NCBI GenBank assembly: GCA_013696015.1
Contig: JACCZI010000031.1
Span: forward strand, 1 to 37,203
Length of the DNA: 37,203 nucleotides
Direction of reading: 5' to 3'
DNA from: Nocardioidaceae bacterium
Lineage (GTDB): Bacteria > Actinomycetota > Actinomycetes > Propionibacteriales > Nocardioidaceae
Of the stretch, positions 20,515 to 30,469 are shown one piece after another. Every line of letters begins with the position of its first letter. The stretch's first letter is position 1. The notes under the pieces are model-generated. The model made no database searches. It was not told the DNA's origin and saw only the letters and a program-made list of their open reading frames with translations. A program made the position numbers and the translations under genes.

Positions 20515-23500
20515 TCACCGGCTCAGGCAACTTGGGCCCAACAGCGCCTTCAGGTCGGCCATCAGCGACGGCGTCGCGCTGACCCGCATCCGCTCGTCGA
20601 GACGCAGCACCTTGGTCGAGGTCGCCGTTGTCAGCCGCAGCTGCACCTCTGTGACCCCGGGGTGGGTGCCGAGCACCTCCTTCAGGGCATCCACCGTCGG
20701 CGGGGTGCAGCGCGTCGCCGGAAGCGAGATCACCACCGGGCCGAGAGCGGCTCGACCGAGGTCGGGCACCACGACCTCGGTCGCGGTCACTTCTGGCACG
20801 TCGTCGCTGCGACGGAGCCGGCCCTTGACGACCACGATCGCGTCCTCGACGAGCAGCGGTGCCGCCAGCTGGTAGGCCGACGGGAAAAGCATGACGTTGA
20901 CCGCGCCCTCGAGATCCTCCAGCGTCACCACCGCCCAGGTGTCGCCCTTGCGGGTGACCTTGCGCTGGACGGCGGTGATCAGGCCGCCGACGCACACCTG
21001 GGCGTTGTCGGGCCTGGACTCGTCGGCGAGCAGCGTCCCGATCGTGCAGTCGCTAGCCGCCGCCAGCAGGTGCTCGAGGCCCAGCAACGGGTGGCTGGAC
21101 ACGTACAGTCCGAGCATCTCGCGCTCGTAGCCGAGCAGCGTCTGCTTGTCCCACTCGTCCATCTCGGGGATCCGGACCGACACCGCGCCGAAGACGTCGT
21201 CGTCGAGCCCACCGAAGAGCGAGTCCTGACCCATCGCCTCGTTGCGCTTGATGTCGACGTACTGGTCCACCGCGTCCTCGTGGACGGCGACGAGCGCCCG
21301 CCGGCGATGGCCCAACGAGTCGAACGCGCCGGCCTTTGCCAGCGACTCGATGACCCGCTTGTTGCACACGACCGGTGGAACCTTGTCCATGAAGTCGCCG
21401 AAGTCGGTGAACTTGCCCTTGGCGGTGCGGGTGGCCACGACCCCGGCGACGACATTGGCACCGACGTTGCGCACCGCGTTGAGACCGAACCTGACGTCGG
21501 TACCGACAGGGGTGAACGTGGCGTCGGACTCGTTGACGTCGGGCGGCAGCACCGAGATGCCCATCCGCCGGCATTCGCCGAGGTAGATCGCCATCTTGTC
21601 CTTGTCGTCACGGACCGAGGTCAACAACGCGGCCATGTACTCGGCGGGGAAGTTGGCCTTGAGGTAGGCCGTCCAGTACGACACCAGCCCGTAGCCGGCG
21701 GTGTGGGACTTGTTGAAGCCGTAGTCGCAGAAGGGCAACAAAGTGTCCCACAACGCCTTGACAGCCGCCGATGAGTAGCCTCTGTCGGCCATCCCCGAGC
21801 TGAAGCGCTCGTACTCCTTCTCCAGCACGTCGCGCTTCTTCTTGCCCATGGCCCGGCGCAGCAGGTCGGCCTGCCCGAGGGTGTAACCGGCGACCTTGCG
21901 GGCTATGGCCTGTACCTGCTCCTGGTACACGATCAGGCCGAAGGTCTCGTCGAGGATCTCGGCCAGCGGCTCGGCAAGCTCGGGGAAGATAGGGGTGACC
22001 GGCTTGCGGCCGTTCTTGCGGTCGGCGTAGTCGATGTGCGCGTTGGCGGCCATCGGGCCCGGCCGGTAGAGAGCCAGCACTGCTGAGATGTCCTCGAAGG
22101 CGGTCGGCGCCATCAACCGGAGCAACGAGCGCATCGGTGCGCCGTCGAGCTGAAAGACGCCGAGTGTGTCGCCGCGCGCCAGCAGACGGTAGGTCTCGGT
22201 GTCGTCCAGCGCCAACCCGTCGAGGTCGACCACCCGGTCGCGGTTCGCCTTGATGTTGGCCAGCGCATCGTCGATGACGGTGAGGTTGCGCAATCCGAGG
22301 AAGTCCATCTTCAGCAGGCCGAGGGTCTCGCAGGCGCCGTAGTCGAACTGCGTGATGATGGCGCCGTCCTGATCGCGGCGCATGATCGGGATGACGTCGA
22401 CCAGCGGCTCGCTGGACATGATGACCCCGGCCGCGTGGACCCCCCACTGGCGCTTGAGGTTCTCCAGCTGCTTGGCCGTGTCCACGATCGACCGCACGTC
22501 GGCGTCGCTCTCGTACAGGGTGCGGAACCCGCCTGCCTCTCCGTGGCGAGCGGAGCTCTCGTCGAAGATGCCGGACAGGGAGACGTCCTTGCCCATCACG
22601 GCGGGAGGCAGGGCCTTGGTGATCCGCTCGCCCATGGCGAAAGGGAAACCGAGGACGCGCGACGAGTCCTTGATCGCCTGCTTGGCCTTGATCGTGCCGT
22701 ACGTGACGATCTGGGCGACCCGGTCCTCGCCGTACTTCTGCGTGCAGTAACGGATCACCTCGCCACGTCGTCGCTCGTCGAAGTCGATGTCGATGTCGGG
22801 CATCGAGATCCGTTCGGGGTTCAGGAAGCGCTCGAAGAGCAACCCGTGCACCAGCGGGTCGAGCTCGGTGATGCCGAGCGCGTACGCGACGATCGCGCCA
22901 GTCGCCGAGCCGCGACCGGGTCCGACGCGGATGCCTTGTGACCGAGCCCAGTTGATGAAGTCAGCGACAACCAGGAAGTATCCGGGAAAGCCCATCTGCA
23001 GCACCACGCCGACCTCGAAGTCGGCACGCTCCCGGGCCGCCGCGGGGACGCCACCCGAGTAGCGGCGGGCCAGCCCGCGATCGACCTCCGCGACGAACCA
23101 GGTCTCCTCCGTCTCTCCCTCCGGCACCGGGAAGCGCGGCATCAGGTTGCGGCCTTCGGCGAACGCCACGTCGCCGCGCTCGGCGATCAGGAGCGTGTTG
23201 TCGCAGGCCTCGGGCAGGTCGCGCCACACCTCCCGCATCTCCTGCGGCGACTTGAGGTAGAAGTCGTCGGCGTCGAACTTGAAGCGGCTGGGATCGGCCA
23301 GCGTGGTCCCGGACTGGACGCACAACAGTGCGGCGTGACCGGTTGCCTCCTCGGGCCGGGTGTAGTGCAGGTCGTTGGTCGCGACCAGCGGGAGCTGTAG
23401 CTGGCGCGCCAGGCGCAACAGATCGGCACGCACCCGTCGCTCGATGCCCAGCCCATGGTCCATCAGCTCGCAGTAGTAGCTGTCGGCACCGAAGATGTCG

Positions 23501-24033
23501 CGGAGCTCCGCCGCCGCGCGCACCGCCTCGTCGTACTTGCCCAGCCGCAGCAGCGTCTGCACCTCACCCGACGGGCAACCCGTGGTGGCGATGATGCCCG
23601 TTGCATACTCCGAGAGCAGCTCAGCGTCCATGCGGGGCTTATAGAAGTAGCCCTCCAACGAGGCGCGGCTGGCCAGCCGGAACAGGTTGTGCATGCCTGC
23701 CGTGGTCTCCGCGAGCATCGTGATATGCGTGTACGCACCGCCACCGGACACGTCGTCCCCACCACCGTTGCCCCACCGCACCCGGCGCCGCTCGAAGCGG
23801 CTGGTGCCCGGGGTCAGATAGGCCTCGATCCCGATGATCGGTTTGACCCCGTTCGCCTGGGCTGCACGGTAGAACTCGTACGCAGCGAACATCGAGCCGT
23901 GGTCGGTGACGGCCAGCGCAGGCATACCCATGCGCGCCGACTCGATGAACAGGTCCCCGATCCGGGCTGCCCCGTCGAGCATGGAGTACTCGGTGTGGAC
24001 GTGCAGGTGCACGAACGAACCGCTGCTCGACAT
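20515..24033 (-). CDS. dnaE: DNA polymerase III alpha subunit (DnaE1 type, intact PHP domain)
   Basis: [19 protein letters not shown]..., [60 protein letters not shown]-terminal OB domain; no intein seen. Confidence 0.97.
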   Translation of the reverse strand: MSSSGSFVHLHVHTEYSMLDGAARIGDLFIESARMGMPALAVTDHGSMFAAYEFYRAAQANGVKPIIGIEAYLTPGTSRFERRRVRWGNGGGDDVSGGGAYTHITMLAETTAGMHNLFRLASRASLEGYFYKPRMDAELLSEYATGIIATTGCPSGEVQTLLRLGKYDEAVRAAAELRDIFGADSYYCELMDHGLGIERRVRADLLRLARQLQLPLVATNDLHYTRPEEATGHAALLCVQSGTTLADPSRFKFDADDFYLKSPQEMREVWRDLPEACDNTLLIAERGDVAFAEGRNLMPRFPVPEGETEETWFVAEVDRGLARRYSGGVPAAARERADFEVGVVLQMGFPGYFLVVADFINWARSQGIRVGPGRGSATGAIVAYALGITELDPLVHGLLFERFLNPERISMPDIDIDFDERRRGEVIRYCTQKYGEDRVAQIVTYGTIKAKQAIKDSSRVLGFPFAMGERITKALPPAVMGKDVSLSGIFDESSARHGEAGGFRTLYESDADVRSIVDTAKQLENLKRQWGVHAAGVIMSSEPLVDVIPIMRRDQDGAIITQFDYGACETLGLLKMDFLGLRNLTVIDDALANIKANRDRVVDLDGLALDDTETYRLLARGDTLGVFQLDGAPMRSLLRLMAPTAFEDISAVLALYRPGPMAANAHIDYADRKNGRKPVTPIFPELAEPLAEILDETFGLIVYQEQVQAIARKVAGYTLGQADLLRRAMGKKKRDVLEKEYERFSSGMADRGYSSAAVKALWDTLLPFCDYGFNKSHTAGYGLVSYWTAYLKANFPAEYMAALLTSVRDDKDKMAIYLGECRRMGISVLPPDVNESDATFTPVGTDVRFGLNAVRNVGANVVAGVVATRTAKGKFTDFGDFMDKVPPVVCNKRVIESLAKAGAFDSLGHRRRALVAVHEDAVDQYVDIKRNEAMGQDSLFGGLDDDVFGAVSVRIPEMDEWDKQTLLGYEREMLGLYVSSHPLLGLEHLLAAASDCTIGTLLADESRPDNAQVCVGGLITAVQRKVTRKGDTWAVVTLEDLEGAVNVMLFPSAYQLAAPLLVEDAIVVVKGRLRRSDDVPEVTATEVVVPDLGRAALGPVVISLPATRCTPPTVDALKEVLGTHPGVTEVQLRLTTATSTKVLRLDERMRVSATPSLMADLKALLGPSCLSR

Positions 24034-24125
24034 CGGTGCTGGGTCTCCTGCTGAGGGGCCGGAGGGGAAGTGCGCGTCAGCCTACGCCGACCGATGATGC
24101 CGGCCGGGTCCGACACTCGCGGTCC

Positions 24126-24599
24126 TCACGCGGGCCACCGCAACCGGATGTCGGGAGCCCGTTCCTCGTTGCCGGCGCCCCCCGTGCGCTCCACCTCGAC
24201 CAGTCCCCGCCGCAGGTAGAACCGCAGCGCGGCTGCGTTCGTCTGGAACACCCACAGGTCGAACCCGCCGGGTCGCAGCGCCTTGGCCAGCGACAGCAGC
24301 GTGGAGCCGATCCCCCGCCCGACATGGTCGGGCAGCACGTACAGGTGGTCGAGCCAGGAGTCGGCCAACACCAGCACCGCGACGAGCTGACCGGCTGCCT
24401 CGGCCACCCAGACCTCGCGGCTCACCATGGTCTCCGTGGCGAACCAGTGCGCGACCTCGGCGTCTGCGTGGACCCCAGCCGGGATCGCACCTGCATCCTC
24501 GGCGGCGCGCCGGGAGGCCGACAGCACGGCCGCAGCGGCCGCCCCGTCGCTCGGTTCGGCCGGGCGGGCCAACACCACAGCCGGCGCCTCAGGCGACAC
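24126..24599 (-). CDS. GNAT family N-acetyltransferase; probable GTG start at 24599
   Basis: [57 protein letters not shown]; the longer listed ORF runs antisense-free into the upstream pseudouridine synthase gene and is over-extended. Confidence 0.88.
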   Translation of the reverse strand: MSPEAPAVVLARPAEPSDGAAAAAVLSASRRAAEDAGAIPAGVHADAEVAHWFATETMVSREVWVAEAAGQLVAVLVLADSWLDHLYVLPDHVGRGIGSTLLSLAKALRPGGFDLWVFQTNAAALRFYLRRGLVEVERTGGAGNEERAPDIRLRWPA

Positions 24600-25518
24600 G
24601 GCGGACCACGTCGAGGGCGTGGGCCAGGTCGGTCGGGTACGGGGACTCGTACTCCGCCCAGCTGCCCGTGGCCGGGTGGGGGAACCCGAGCCGCACCGCG
24701 TGCAGCCACTGGCGCTCCAGTCCGGTGCGGCGGGCGAGTGTCGGGTCCGCGCCGTACGTGAGGTCGCCGACACAGGGGTGCCTCAGCGCACTCATGTGCA
24801 CCCGGATCTGATGGGTACGCCCCGTTTCCAGCCGGACCTCAAGCAGGCTGCCGTACCGGTGCGCCTCGAGGGTCTCGTAGTGGGTCACGCTCGGCTTCCC
24901 CGACGCCACTACCGCCCACCGGAAGGTGTGCCGGGGATGCCGGCCAATCGGCGCATCGACGGTCCCGGCGAGCGGATCGGGGTGGCCTTGCACCAGCGCG
25001 TGGTACGTCTTGGTGACGGTGCGCGACCGGAAGGCCCGCTTCAGCGTGGCATACGCCGGCTCCGACTTGGCGACCACCATCAGCCCGCTGGTGCCGACAT
25101 CGAGGCGGTGGATGACACCGGCCCGCTCCGCCGCACCGGAGGTGGCGATCCGGAAGCCGGCTGCGGCCAGGTGGCCGACCACGGTCGGCCCCGACCAACC
25201 CAGGCTGGGGTGGGCAGCGACACCGACCGGCTTGTCCACCACCACGAGGTCGTCATCGTCGTACACGACATGCAGGTCTGGCACGACCGCAGGCACCACC
25301 GCAACCGGACCCGGCGGATCGTCCAGCGTGACCTCGAGCCAGGCAGCCGCGGCCAACCGGTCCGACTTAGCCACGACGACACCGTCGATCCTCACGTTGC
25401 CTGACTCGACGAGCTCCGCCGAACGGGTCCGCGACAGACCGAGCAGGCGGGCCACCCCGGCGTCCACCCGTTCGCCGGCCAACCCTTCGGGCACGGGCAG
25501 CGTCCGTTGCTCAGCCAC
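24589..25518 (-). CDS. RluA/RluD family pseudouridine synthase with S4 domain
   Basis: S4 region [31 protein letters not shown]; catalytic [41 protein letters not shown]. Confidence 0.94.
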   Translation of the reverse strand: MAEQRTLPVPEGLAGERVDAGVARLLGLSRTRSAELVESGNVRIDGVVVAKSDRLAAAAWLEVTLDDPPGPVAVVPAVVPDLHVVYDDDDLVVVDKPVGVAAHPSLGWSGPTVVGHLAAAGFRIATSGAAERAGVIHRLDVGTSGLMVVAKSEPAYATLKRAFRSRTVTKTYHALVQGHPDPLAGTVDAPIGRHPRHTFRWAVVASGKPSVTHYETLEAHRYGSLLEVRLETGRTHQIRVHMSALRHPCVGDLTYGADPTLARRTGLERQWLHAVRLGFPHPATGSWAEYESPYPTDLAHALDVVRRVA

Positions 25519-26068
25519 GTCCGGTGACGCCCACCCCGCGTACGGACTGCAGGATGACCAACCCGGCCGCGACCACGATGGCGCTGTCGGCGACGTTGAA
25601 CACCGGCCAGTGCGGCAGCTGGAGGAAGTCGACGACGTGGCCGCGCAACGGCCCGGGCGACCGCAGCAGACGGTCGGTCAGGTTGCCCAGCGCACCACCG
25701 AGCAGCAGCCCGAGCGCGACCGCCCAGCCGCGGTCGCGCAACCGGGCCGCGGTCCGCACCACGACCACGCAGACCGCCGCCGCGACAACGCTCAGCAGGA
25801 CCGTCAGGCCGGTGGCCATGCTGAATGCGGCGCCCGGGTTGCGGGTCAGGTGCAGCTCCAGGACTCCGGGCACCACCTCGACGTCCGGCCGGCCAGTGAG
25901 GAACTCGACGGCGAGGAGCTTGGTCACGACATCAACGACATAAGTCAGGGCCACTACAACGGCGAAGAGCCGGATCCGGCGCGGCGGAGCGGCTTCCTGG
26001 TCGTGCGGCGCAGGGTCGATGTCGGGGTCACCGGAGGCGCTCAGCGACGCTCCTCGCGCTGCTTGCAT
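25511..26068 (-). CDS. lspA: Lipoprotein signal peptidase (signal peptidase II); start near 26068
   Basis: [63 protein letters not shown]; catalytic Asp motifs. Confidence 0.94.
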   Translation of the reverse strand: MQAARGASLSASGDPDIDPAPHDQEAAPPRRIRLFAVVVALTYVVDVVTKLLAVEFLTGRPDVEVVPGVLELHLTRNPGAAFSMATGLTVLLSVVAAAVCVVVVRTAARLRDRGWAVALGLLLGGALGNLTDRLLRSPGPLRGHVVDFLQLPHWPVFNVADSAIVVAAGLVILQSVRGVGVTGRG

Positions 26069-26598
26069 GTCATGCACAGTGTGGCACGGGGGAAGGCCAT
26101 CAGCCGCTGCTTCCCGATCGGATTGCCGCACGACTCGCAGACCCCGTAGGTGCCATCGTCCAGACGGCCCAGAGCCCGCTGCACCTGGAAGAGCATCTCC
26201 CTGGTGTTGTTGGCCAGGGACATCTCGGCGTCCCGCTCGAGCGTCGTGGACCCCACGTCCGCCTGGTCGTTGCCGGCCCCGTCGCCGGTGTTGCGCAGCA
26301 GGTCCTGCAGATCCTGCTCGACCGACCGGATCTCGAGCCGCAGCCGGCCCTCGTCCGCCTCGAGCTCGCCGCGAACGTCCGCCAGCTCCCGGGCCATCCA
26401 AGGACGCTCGTCGGCCCGGACGACCAGCTTGCGCCCGGTCCGCTTGGCGGGTGCCTTCTTCGCGGGTGCCTTCTTCGCCGCTGTCTTCTTCGCGGGTGCC
26501 TTCTTCGCGGCTACCTGCTTCGGAGCCGGTGCGGCCTTCTTGGCGGGTGCCTTTTTCCGCGGCGACGCCGGCGGCGGTGCCCCCTTCTTGGTCGCCAT
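26041..26598 (-). CDS. TraR/DksA-type C4 zinc-finger protein with Lys/Ala/Pro-rich N-terminal tail; start ATG at 26598
   Basis: MATKKGAPPPASPRKKAPAKKAAPAPKQVAAKKAPAKKTAAKKAPAKKAPAKRTGRK..., C-terminus [35 protein letters not shown]. Confidence 0.9.
   Translation of the reverse strand: MATKKGAPPPASPRKKAPAKKAAPAPKQVAAKKAPAKKTAAKKAPAKKAPAKRTGRKLVVRADERPWMARELADVRGELEADEGRLRLEIRSVEQDLQDLLRNTGDGAGNDQADVGSTTLERDAEMSLANNTREMLFQVQRALGRLDDGTYGVCESCGNPIGKQRLMAFPRATLCMTCKQREERR
26451..26525. repeat. 15-nt tandem coding repeats (AKKAP/AKKTA units) in the zinc-finger protein tail
   Basis: gtgccttcttcgcgg / gtgccttcttcgccg / ctgtcttcttcgcgg / gtgccttcttcgcgg / ctacctgcttcggag. Confidence 0.85.
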
Positions 26599-26655
26599 TC
26601 GCGAGGTCCCCTGACGTCGATGGCGACCCGCGTCGGCGCCGCCTGTTGTGCCGTG

Positions 26656-26684
26656 AGGATAGGGAGCCGGTGGCGCTGCTTCAA
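26656..26684 (-). promoter_or_regulatory. Predicted sigma70-type promoter for the TraR/DksA gene
   Basis: On the minus strand TTGAAG - 17 nt - TATCCT (plus: cttcaa 26679-26684, aggata 26656-26661). Confidence 0.55.
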
Positions 26685-26704
26685 CTTCCCCCGCCGCCCC
26701 TGGG

Positions 26705-26710
26705 TAGACT
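26705..26710 (+). promoter_or_regulatory. Predicted -10 element (TAGACT) for the ileS leader
   Basis: TAGACT upstream of the T-box stem I; the -35 element is unclear. Confidence 0.45.
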
Positions 26711-26732
26711 GACCCGGCCGCAACAGCAGTGA

Positions 26733-26998
26733 CGGGACGAGTAGCCGCGGACTCTGCACCAGCAGCGACCTGGGGACGGTGGGAGCCCAGGGGTGCGCCG
26801 CAGCGAAGATCACCCCCGAGCCGCTGGCAGAACGGCCGGCGCGTGACCGGCTCACTAGACCCAGCAGCGGCAGCCTCGAGAGGGCAGCGGACGTCGCGAG
26901 CGGCGCCGCGGTCAAGGAGGGTGGTACCGCGGGAGGCGTCACCGGCGCCGAGCGTCCCTCCGCAGCGTGAGCTCCTGAGCCGGAGCGCTGACGGAGGA
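26733..26998 (+). promoter_or_regulatory. Ile T-box leader (translational, class II-like) of ileS
   Basis: AGTA 26740-26743; stem GCGG/CCGC, GCACC/GGTGC, CCTGGG/CCCAGG closing a GGTGGGA loop; GAAG-ATC-A with ATC specifier 26809-26811; T-box AAGGAGGGTGGTACCGCGG; alternative pairings of CCCTCCG with the T-box or with the ileS SD CGGAGG. Confidence 0.93.
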
Positions 26999-27002
26999 CC
27001 CG

Positions 27003-30000
27003 ATGACCACCGCAGAGACCGCTCCCGGCCAGGGCGTCGGCTACCGGCCGGTACCGCCGCAGATCGACCTGCCCCAGCTCGAGCGCGACATCCTGGCCCT
27101 GTGGGCCGAGCAGGACACCTTCGCCCGCACACTGCAGCAGACCGCCGGTGCTCGCCGCTGGACGTTCTACGAAGGGCCCCCGACCGCCAACGGCGTCCCG
27201 GGCGTCCATCACGTCGAGGCCCGGGTCCTGAAGGACGTGTTCCCGCGTCTCAAGACCATGCAGGGCTACCACGTCGACCGCAAGGCCGGTTGGGACTGCC
27301 AGGGCCTGCACGTCGAGGTCGGCGTCGAGAAGGAGCTCGGCCTGTCCGGCAAGCAGCAGATCGAGGCGTACGGCATCGCTGCGTTCAACGCGCGCTGCCG
27401 TGCGTCGGTCGAGCGGCACGTCGACGCGTTCGAGGAGATGACCGAGCGGATGGCCTACTGGGTCGACATGTCCGCGGCGTACCGGACGATGGACCCCGCC
27501 TACATCGACAGTGTGTGGTGGTCGTTGAAGCAGATCTTCGACAAAGGGCTGCTCGTCGAGGACCAGCGCATCAGCCCGTACTGTCCCCGCTGCGAGACCG
27601 CGCTGTCCGACCATGAGCTCGGCCAGCCGGGTGCGTACGAAACGGTCGCCGATCCGTCGGTCTACGTCCGGCTGCCGCTGACCTCGGGTCCGCTGGCCGG
27701 GCGGGCTGCGCTGCTGGTGTGGACGACGACACCGTGGACACTGGTGTCCAACACCGCCGTGGCGGTGCATCCCGACGTCGAGTACACCGTGGTCACCGAC
27801 GGCTCGCAACGCCTCGTCGTCGCCGAACCCTTGCGTGAGCAGGTGCTGGGCGATCGCTGGGACGTCGAGCAGCGGCTGCGCGGTGTCGACATGGAGCGTT
27901 GGACGTACGAGCGCCCGTTCGACCTGGTCGACATTCCCGCACCCGCCCACTACGTCGTGCTGGCCACCTACGTCACGACCGCGGACGGCACCGGGCTGGT
28001 GCATCAGGCCCCCGCATTCGGGGCCGACGACCTCGCCGTGGCCCGGGCCTACGGGCTGCCCGTGGTCAACCCGGTCCGAGCGGACGGGCACTTCGCGGAC
28101 GAGGTGCCACTGGTCGGCGGGCAGTTCTTCAAACATGCCGACACCGACCTGATCAACGACCTGGACCGTCGCGGTCGGCTGCTGCGACATGAGACCTACG
28201 AGCACTCCTACCCGCATTGCTGGCGATGCCACACGCCGCTGATGTACTACGCCATGCCGTCGTGGTACATCCGGACGACGCAGGTCAAGGATGCGTTGCT
28301 CCGCGAGAACGAACGCACGGCGTGGTACCCGGACACGATCAAGTGGGGTCGTTACGGGGACTGGCTGCACAACAACGTCGACTGGTCGCTGTCACGATCG
28401 CGTTACTGGGGCACGCCGCTGCCGATCTGGCGCTGCCCCGACGGGCATCTGACGTGCGTCGGGTCACGCACCGAGCTCGCAGGCTTGTCGGGGACCATGC
28501 TCGACGACCCCCATCGGCCGTTCGTCGACGAGGTGACGTTTTCGTGCCCGGAGTGCGGCGAGCCGGCGCGACGTGTGCCCGAGCTCATCGATGCGTGGTA
28601 CGACTCCGGCTCGATGCCCTTTGCTCAGTGGGGCTACCCGACCCTCGACGGATCGGAGGACGAGCTGGACCGGGCGTACCCCGCGCAGTTCATCTGCGAG
28701 GCGATCGACCAGACCCGCGGCTGGTTCTACTCGCTGATGGCGATCGGAACGCTGGTGTTCGACCGGTCCGCGTACGAGAACGTCGTCTGCGTCGGCCACA
28801 TCGTCGCGGAGGACGGCCGCAAGATGTCGAAGCACCTCGGCAACATCCTGGAGCCGATGCCGCTGATGGAGCGCCATGGGGCGGACGCGCTGCGGTGGTT
28901 CATGGCCTGTGCCGGGTCCCCGTGGTCATCCCGCCGTGTCGGACACACTGTGTTGCAGGAGATCGTGCGCAAGGTGCTGCTGACGTACTGGAACACGGTG
29001 GCGTTCCACGTTCTCTACGCCCGCACCGCGGGCTGGACGCCCGCCTCCGGTGCAGCACCCCCCGTCGGTCAACGCCCGGTGCTCGATCGCTGGCTGGCCG
29101 GGCGCACCTCGGTGCTCGTGCGCGAGGTGACCGCGGCGATGGAGGGCTTCGACACCCAGCGGGCGGGCAGCCTGCTCGCCGACTTCATCGACGACCTGTC
29201 GAACTGGTACGTGCGTCGGTCGCGACGGCGCTTCTGGAACGGCGACGTCGCCGCACTCGCCACGCTGCACGAGACGGTGGAGGTGCTGACCCGCCTGCTG
29301 GCACCGCTCACGCCGTTCGTGACCGAACGGGTGTGGCAGGACGCGGTGCGTTGTGTGGACCCGGCTGCTGCGGACTCGGTTCACCTGGCGACCTGGCCCG
29401 AGCCGGACGAGACCCTGGTCGACGACGAGCTCGACGCCCAGGTACGGCTGGCCCGTCGCCTGGTCGAGCTCGGACGAGCCGCGCGGGCGGAGGCCAAGGT
29501 GCGCAACCGGCAACCGCTGCGCCGGGCGCTGATCGGCTCCAGCGGGTGGACGGCGCTGTCCCCCGAGCTGCGCGCGGACGTCGCGGCCGAGCTCAACGTC
29601 GGCTCGGTGGAGTCACTGGCCGCGGCCGACGGGGACCTCGTCGAGCACTCCGCCAAAGGCAACTATCGAGCGCTCGGCCGGCGCTTCGGGAAGCAGACGC
29701 CGACGGTCGCTGCCGCCATCGCCGCCGCCGACGCGGGGGCGCTGGCCGCCGGGCTGACCGCCGGCCGGGCGAGCGTCGAGGTCGACGGTCAACAGGTCGC
29801 GCTGATCCCGGAGGAGGTCATCGTCTCCGAGCGTCCGCGCGAGGGCTGGTCGGTGGTGAACGAGCACGGCGAGACCGTGGCCCTCGACCTCGAGATGACT
29901 CCGGATCTGGTCCGTGCCGGCCTCGCTCGCGAAGCGGTCCGGCTGGTCCAGGAGGCCCGCAAGACAAGTGGTTTCGACGTCAGTGACCGGATCGAGCTGT

Positions 30001-30182
30001 GGTGGGAAGCCGACGGCGAGCTGGCGCAGGCACTCACCGAACATGAGCAGCTGCTTGCGGACGAGGTGCTCGCCACCGCGGTCACCGTCGGCCGGCCGAA
30101 CGACGCCTCGTTGCCCGCTCACGGCGACACCGATCTCCACCTCACGTTATGGATTCGTCGCCCGGCCACACCGGCGGAATGA
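27003..30182 (+). CDS. ileS: Isoleucyl-tRNA synthetase (IleRS2-like, GVHH variant of the HIGH motif)
   Basis: TFYEGPPTANGVPGVHHVEARVLKDVFPRLKTMQGYHVDRKAGWDC..., editing domain LLVWTTTPWTLVSNTAVAVHPD, KMSK loop EDGRKMSKHLGN. Confidence 0.97.
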   Translation: MTTAETAPGQGVGYRPVPPQIDLPQLERDILALWAEQDTFARTLQQTAGARRWTFYEGPPTANGVPGVHHVEARVLKDVFPRLKTMQGYHVDRKAGWDCQGLHVEVGVEKELGLSGKQQIEAYGIAAFNARCRASVERHVDAFEEMTERMAYWVDMSAAYRTMDPAYIDSVWWSLKQIFDKGLLVEDQRISPYCPRCETALSDHELGQPGAYETVADPSVYVRLPLTSGPLAGRAALLVWTTTPWTLVSNTAVAVHPDVEYTVVTDGSQRLVVAEPLREQVLGDRWDVEQRLRGVDMERWTYERPFDLVDIPAPAHYVVLATYVTTADGTGLVHQAPAFGADDLAVARAYGLPVVNPVRADGHFADEVPLVGGQFFKHADTDLINDLDRRGRLLRHETYEHSYPHCWRCHTPLMYYAMPSWYIRTTQVKDALLRENERTAWYPDTIKWGRYGDWLHNNVDWSLSRSRYWGTPLPIWRCPDGHLTCVGSRTELAGLSGTMLDDPHRPFVDEVTFSCPECGEPARRVPELIDAWYDSGSMPFAQWGYPTLDGSEDELDRAYPAQFICEAIDQTRGWFYSLMAIGTLVFDRSAYENVVCVGHIVAEDGRKMSKHLGNILEPMPLMERHGADALRWFMACAGSPWSSRRVGHTVLQEIVRKVLLTYWNTVAFHVLYARTAGWTPASGAAPPVGQRPVLDRWLAGRTSVLVREVTAAMEGFDTQRAGSLLADFIDDLSNWYVRRSRRRFWNGDVAALATLHETVEVLTRLLAPLTPFVTERVWQDAVRCVDPAAADSVHLATWPEPDETLVDDELDAQVRLARRLVELGRAARAEAKVRNRQPLRRALIGSSGWTALSPELRADVAAELNVGSVESLAAADGDLVEHSAKGNYRALGRRFGKQTPTVAAAIAAADAGALAAGLTAGRASVEVDGQQVALIPEEVIVSERPREGWSVVNEHGETVALDLEMTPDLVRAGLAREAVRLVQEARKTSGFDVSDRIELWWEADGELAQALTEHEQLLADEVLATAVTVGRPNDASLPAHGDTDLHLTLWIRRPATPAE

Positions 30183-30424
30183 CGTAGCAAAAGGGCCAGA
30201 TCGAGGGCCGGCGGCGATGAGGTCCGATGCGTACCTCCGTGGGCTCCTCCACCTCCGCAGAGCACGAGTCGCTCCCCCCAGTCGAAGCAGGCGTGCTCGA
30301 GCGAGAAGACGAGCCGCACACCCGACACGAGCGACCCCCATCGCAATGTCGATCGACTCGACCCGCTCCGCGCGGCGGGAGGGGCAATGTCGTCGCCCCG
30401 CCGGCAATCTCATCCGGCGCACGA

Positions 30425-30450
30425 ACGGCCGCCCCCTTCGGGACGGCCGT
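30425..30450. terminator. Possible bidirectional terminator hairpin between convergent ileS and divIVA
   Basis: ACGGCCG-cccccttcggga-CGGCCGT: 7-bp stem with inner CCC-ttc-GGG pairing; no clear U-tract. Confidence 0.45.
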
Positions 30451-30469
30451 CGCGGTTGTCCGGACTGGG

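Noticed and set aside
20071-21774. 567-aa plus-strand ORF antisense to dnaE and the membrane protein
   Set aside because: Crosses two well-supported genes; low-complexity composition.
26511-28370. 619-aa minus-strand ORF antisense to ileS
   Set aside because: Overlaps ileS and its T-box leader; composition typical of a shadow frame.
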